A model generated the notes under the pieces. The model was not told the DNA's origin, did not search any database, and saw nothing but the letters and a program-made list of their open reading frames with translations. DNA of 6,230 nucleotides from Candidatus Melainabacteria bacterium GWA2_34_9 (GTDB taxonomy: Bacteria; Cyanobacteriota; Vampirovibrionia; Gastranaerophilales; UBA9971), in the NCBI GenBank assembly GCA_001784535.1, contig MFRJ01000022.1, forward strand, positions 9,427-15,656, in the 5' to 3' direction. Both the position numbers and the translations under genes were made by a program. Shown piece by piece: positions 5,193 to 6,230 of this stretch. The number at the start of each line of letters is the position of its first letter. The stretch's first letter is position 1.

Positions 5193-6230
5193 AGATGTTA
5201 ATATCAGCCATCATTTGTTTTATAGTATTTATTGTGCCGTTCATATTCACAGAGTCAGCAGTTCGTTGCTGTAAGAAAGCATTAATGCTTGGCATCATGT
5301 GGATAGCAAGATCAAGTTGAGGATTTGAACCTGGTTGGTACATGCCAACGTCAATCAAATCTTTATTTTCTCTGTACATAGCAAGTATTTTACGCATCTT
5401 GGCAGCAGCATCCATGTGCTCCTGATCGCATATTTCAGTAAAAAGCCTGCTGACACTTCCTAAAACGTCAATAGCAGGATAATGGTTCATTTCCGCAACT
5501 TTACGCGAAAGGAATATGTGGCCGTCTACAATACCTCTTACAGTATCTACTACGGGGTCGTTAATGTCGTCACCTTCCATAAGTACAGTATAAAGGGCTG
5601 TAATTGAACCTTTAGGGCTTGCGCCAGATCTTTCAAGAATTTTTTGAAGCCATGAAAAGATAGAAGGCGGATAACCTTTCATTGTAGGAGGCTCTCCTAT
5701 AGAAAGACCAACTTCCCTTCCTGCCATAGCGCATCTTGTAACAGTATCCGTCATTAAAAATACTTTTTTCCCTTGATCTCTAAAGTATTCACAGACAGCA
5801 GTTGCTGTTTGAAGGGCTTTCATTCTGATAAGAGGTGGTTGGTCTCCGGTTGAACAAACAAGGACTGATTTTCTCATACCTTCAGGACCAAGAGAGTTTT
5901 CAATAAATTCTTTAACTTCTCTTCCCCGCTCTCCGATAAGCGCCATCACGTTTACATCTGCTTCTGAATTTCTGGCAATCATACCGAGCATTGTACTTTT
6001 TCCTACTCCGCTGCCTGCAAAAAGCCCCATCCTTTGACCTGCTCCTAGTGTAAGCATGCCGTCAATGGCTCTTACTCCCGTAGAAAACTTGTTTTTTATA
6101 ATGGGACGAGTAAATGCATCAGGCGGATCGTGTTCTACAGAAACATAAGTCGCATTCGACGTATCTAAAGGTCTTCCATCAAGTGGTGCACCAAGAGGAT
6201 TTATAAGCCTTCCCAGTAAAAAATCTCCTA
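5191..6230 (-). CDS. fliI: Flagellar protein export ATPase FliI (partial, N-terminus off the right edge)
   Basis: FliI is the hexameric ATPase at the cytoplasmic base of the flagellar type III export apparatus. The frame is open to the window edge, so the true start is outside. The ATG at 6055-6057 is internal: the 57 codons before it (GDFLLGRLINPLGAPLDGRP...) encode the normal FliI stretch leading into GVRAIDG. In total 345 residues are visible of about 440. The P-loop AGSGVGKST is at visible residues 71-79, GERGREV at 99-105 and Walker B VFLMTD at 156-161. GYPPSIFSWLQKILERSG is at 185-202 and EGDDINDP at 218-225. The ATP synthase alpha/beta signature PAIDVLGSVS is at 251-260. The virulence type III ATPase (SctN) is a close paralogue. 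I prefer FliI from overall likeness, but without flagellar neighbours in view SctN is not formally excluded. The usual partner fliJ does not follow; nrdD does. Confidence 0.92.
   Translation of the reverse strand, partial: GDFLLGRLINPLGAPLDGRPLDTSNATYVSVEHDPPDAFTRPIIKNKFSTGVRAIDGMLTLGAGQRMGLFAGSGVGKSTMLGMIARNSEADVNVMALIGERGREVKEFIENSLGPEGMRKSVLVCSTGDQPPLIRMKALQTATAVCEYFRDQGKKVFLMTDTVTRCAMAGREVGLSIGEPPTMKGYPPSIFSWLQKILERSGASPKGSITALYTVLMEGDDINDPVVDTVRGIVDGHIFLSRKVAEMNHYPAIDVLGSVSRLFTEICDQEHMDAAAKMRKILAMYRENKDLIDVGMYQPGSNPQLDLAIHMMPSINAFLQQRTADSVNMNGTINTIKQMMADINI

Noticed and set aside
6055..6057. ATG as the start of fliI
   Set aside because: The 57 codons upstream in the same frame encode conserved FliI sequence and stay open to the window edge, so this ATG is internal.

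Overview
The window is AT-rich DNA, with most genes on the minus strand. It suggests a flagellated, anaerobic or facultatively anaerobic low-GC bacterium that makes a CDP-linked deoxysugar for its surface polysaccharide. The evidence is a flagellar export ATPase, an oxygen-sensitive class III ribonucleotide reductase with its activase, and the first two CDP-glucose pathway enzymes. Shine-Dalgarno sites of AAGGAG type occur before two genes. The phylum cannot be fixed from the sequence alone. A gut Vampirovibrionia/Melainabacteria-like lineage is one guess, not a result.

Layout from left to right. (1) Positions 1-1689, minus strand: a two-gene unit, rfbF (glucose-1-phosphate cytidylyltransferase) then rfbG (CDP-glucose 4,6-dehydratase, running off the left edge). 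It starts from a recognisable -10 element at 1722-1727. (2) Positions 1690-1947: a very AT-rich divergent intergenic region with promoter-like elements for both sides and a repeated palindromic motif. (3) Positions 1948-2382, plus strand: a small orphan protein with a PhoB/OmpR-like winged-helix C-terminus and a low-complexity Glu/Val linker encoded by 9-bp tandem repeats. (4) Positions 2390-6230, minus strand: fliI (start beyond the right edge), nrdD and nrdG, tightly packed in that transcriptional order. The two convergent gene ends are only 7 bp apart and share a small hairpin.

RfbF and RfbG catalyse consecutive steps: glucose-1-phosphate to CDP-glucose, then to CDP-4-keto-6-deoxyglucose. 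NrdG is the radical-SAM enzyme that installs the glycyl radical on NrdD, which then makes deoxynucleotides without oxygen.

The main anomaly is in nrdD. Its reading frame is intact and well conserved from 5172 to 3076 except for one in-frame TAA at 3520-3522, at a place where a tyrosine would be expected. The stop separates the catalytic barrel from the C-terminal finger-loop, zinc and glycyl-radical part. It is either a recent nonsense mutation, a sequencing or assembly error, or (less likely) a split or recoded enzyme. I found no clearly new multi-gene system; the rest is ordinary chromosomal content in a slightly unusual order.
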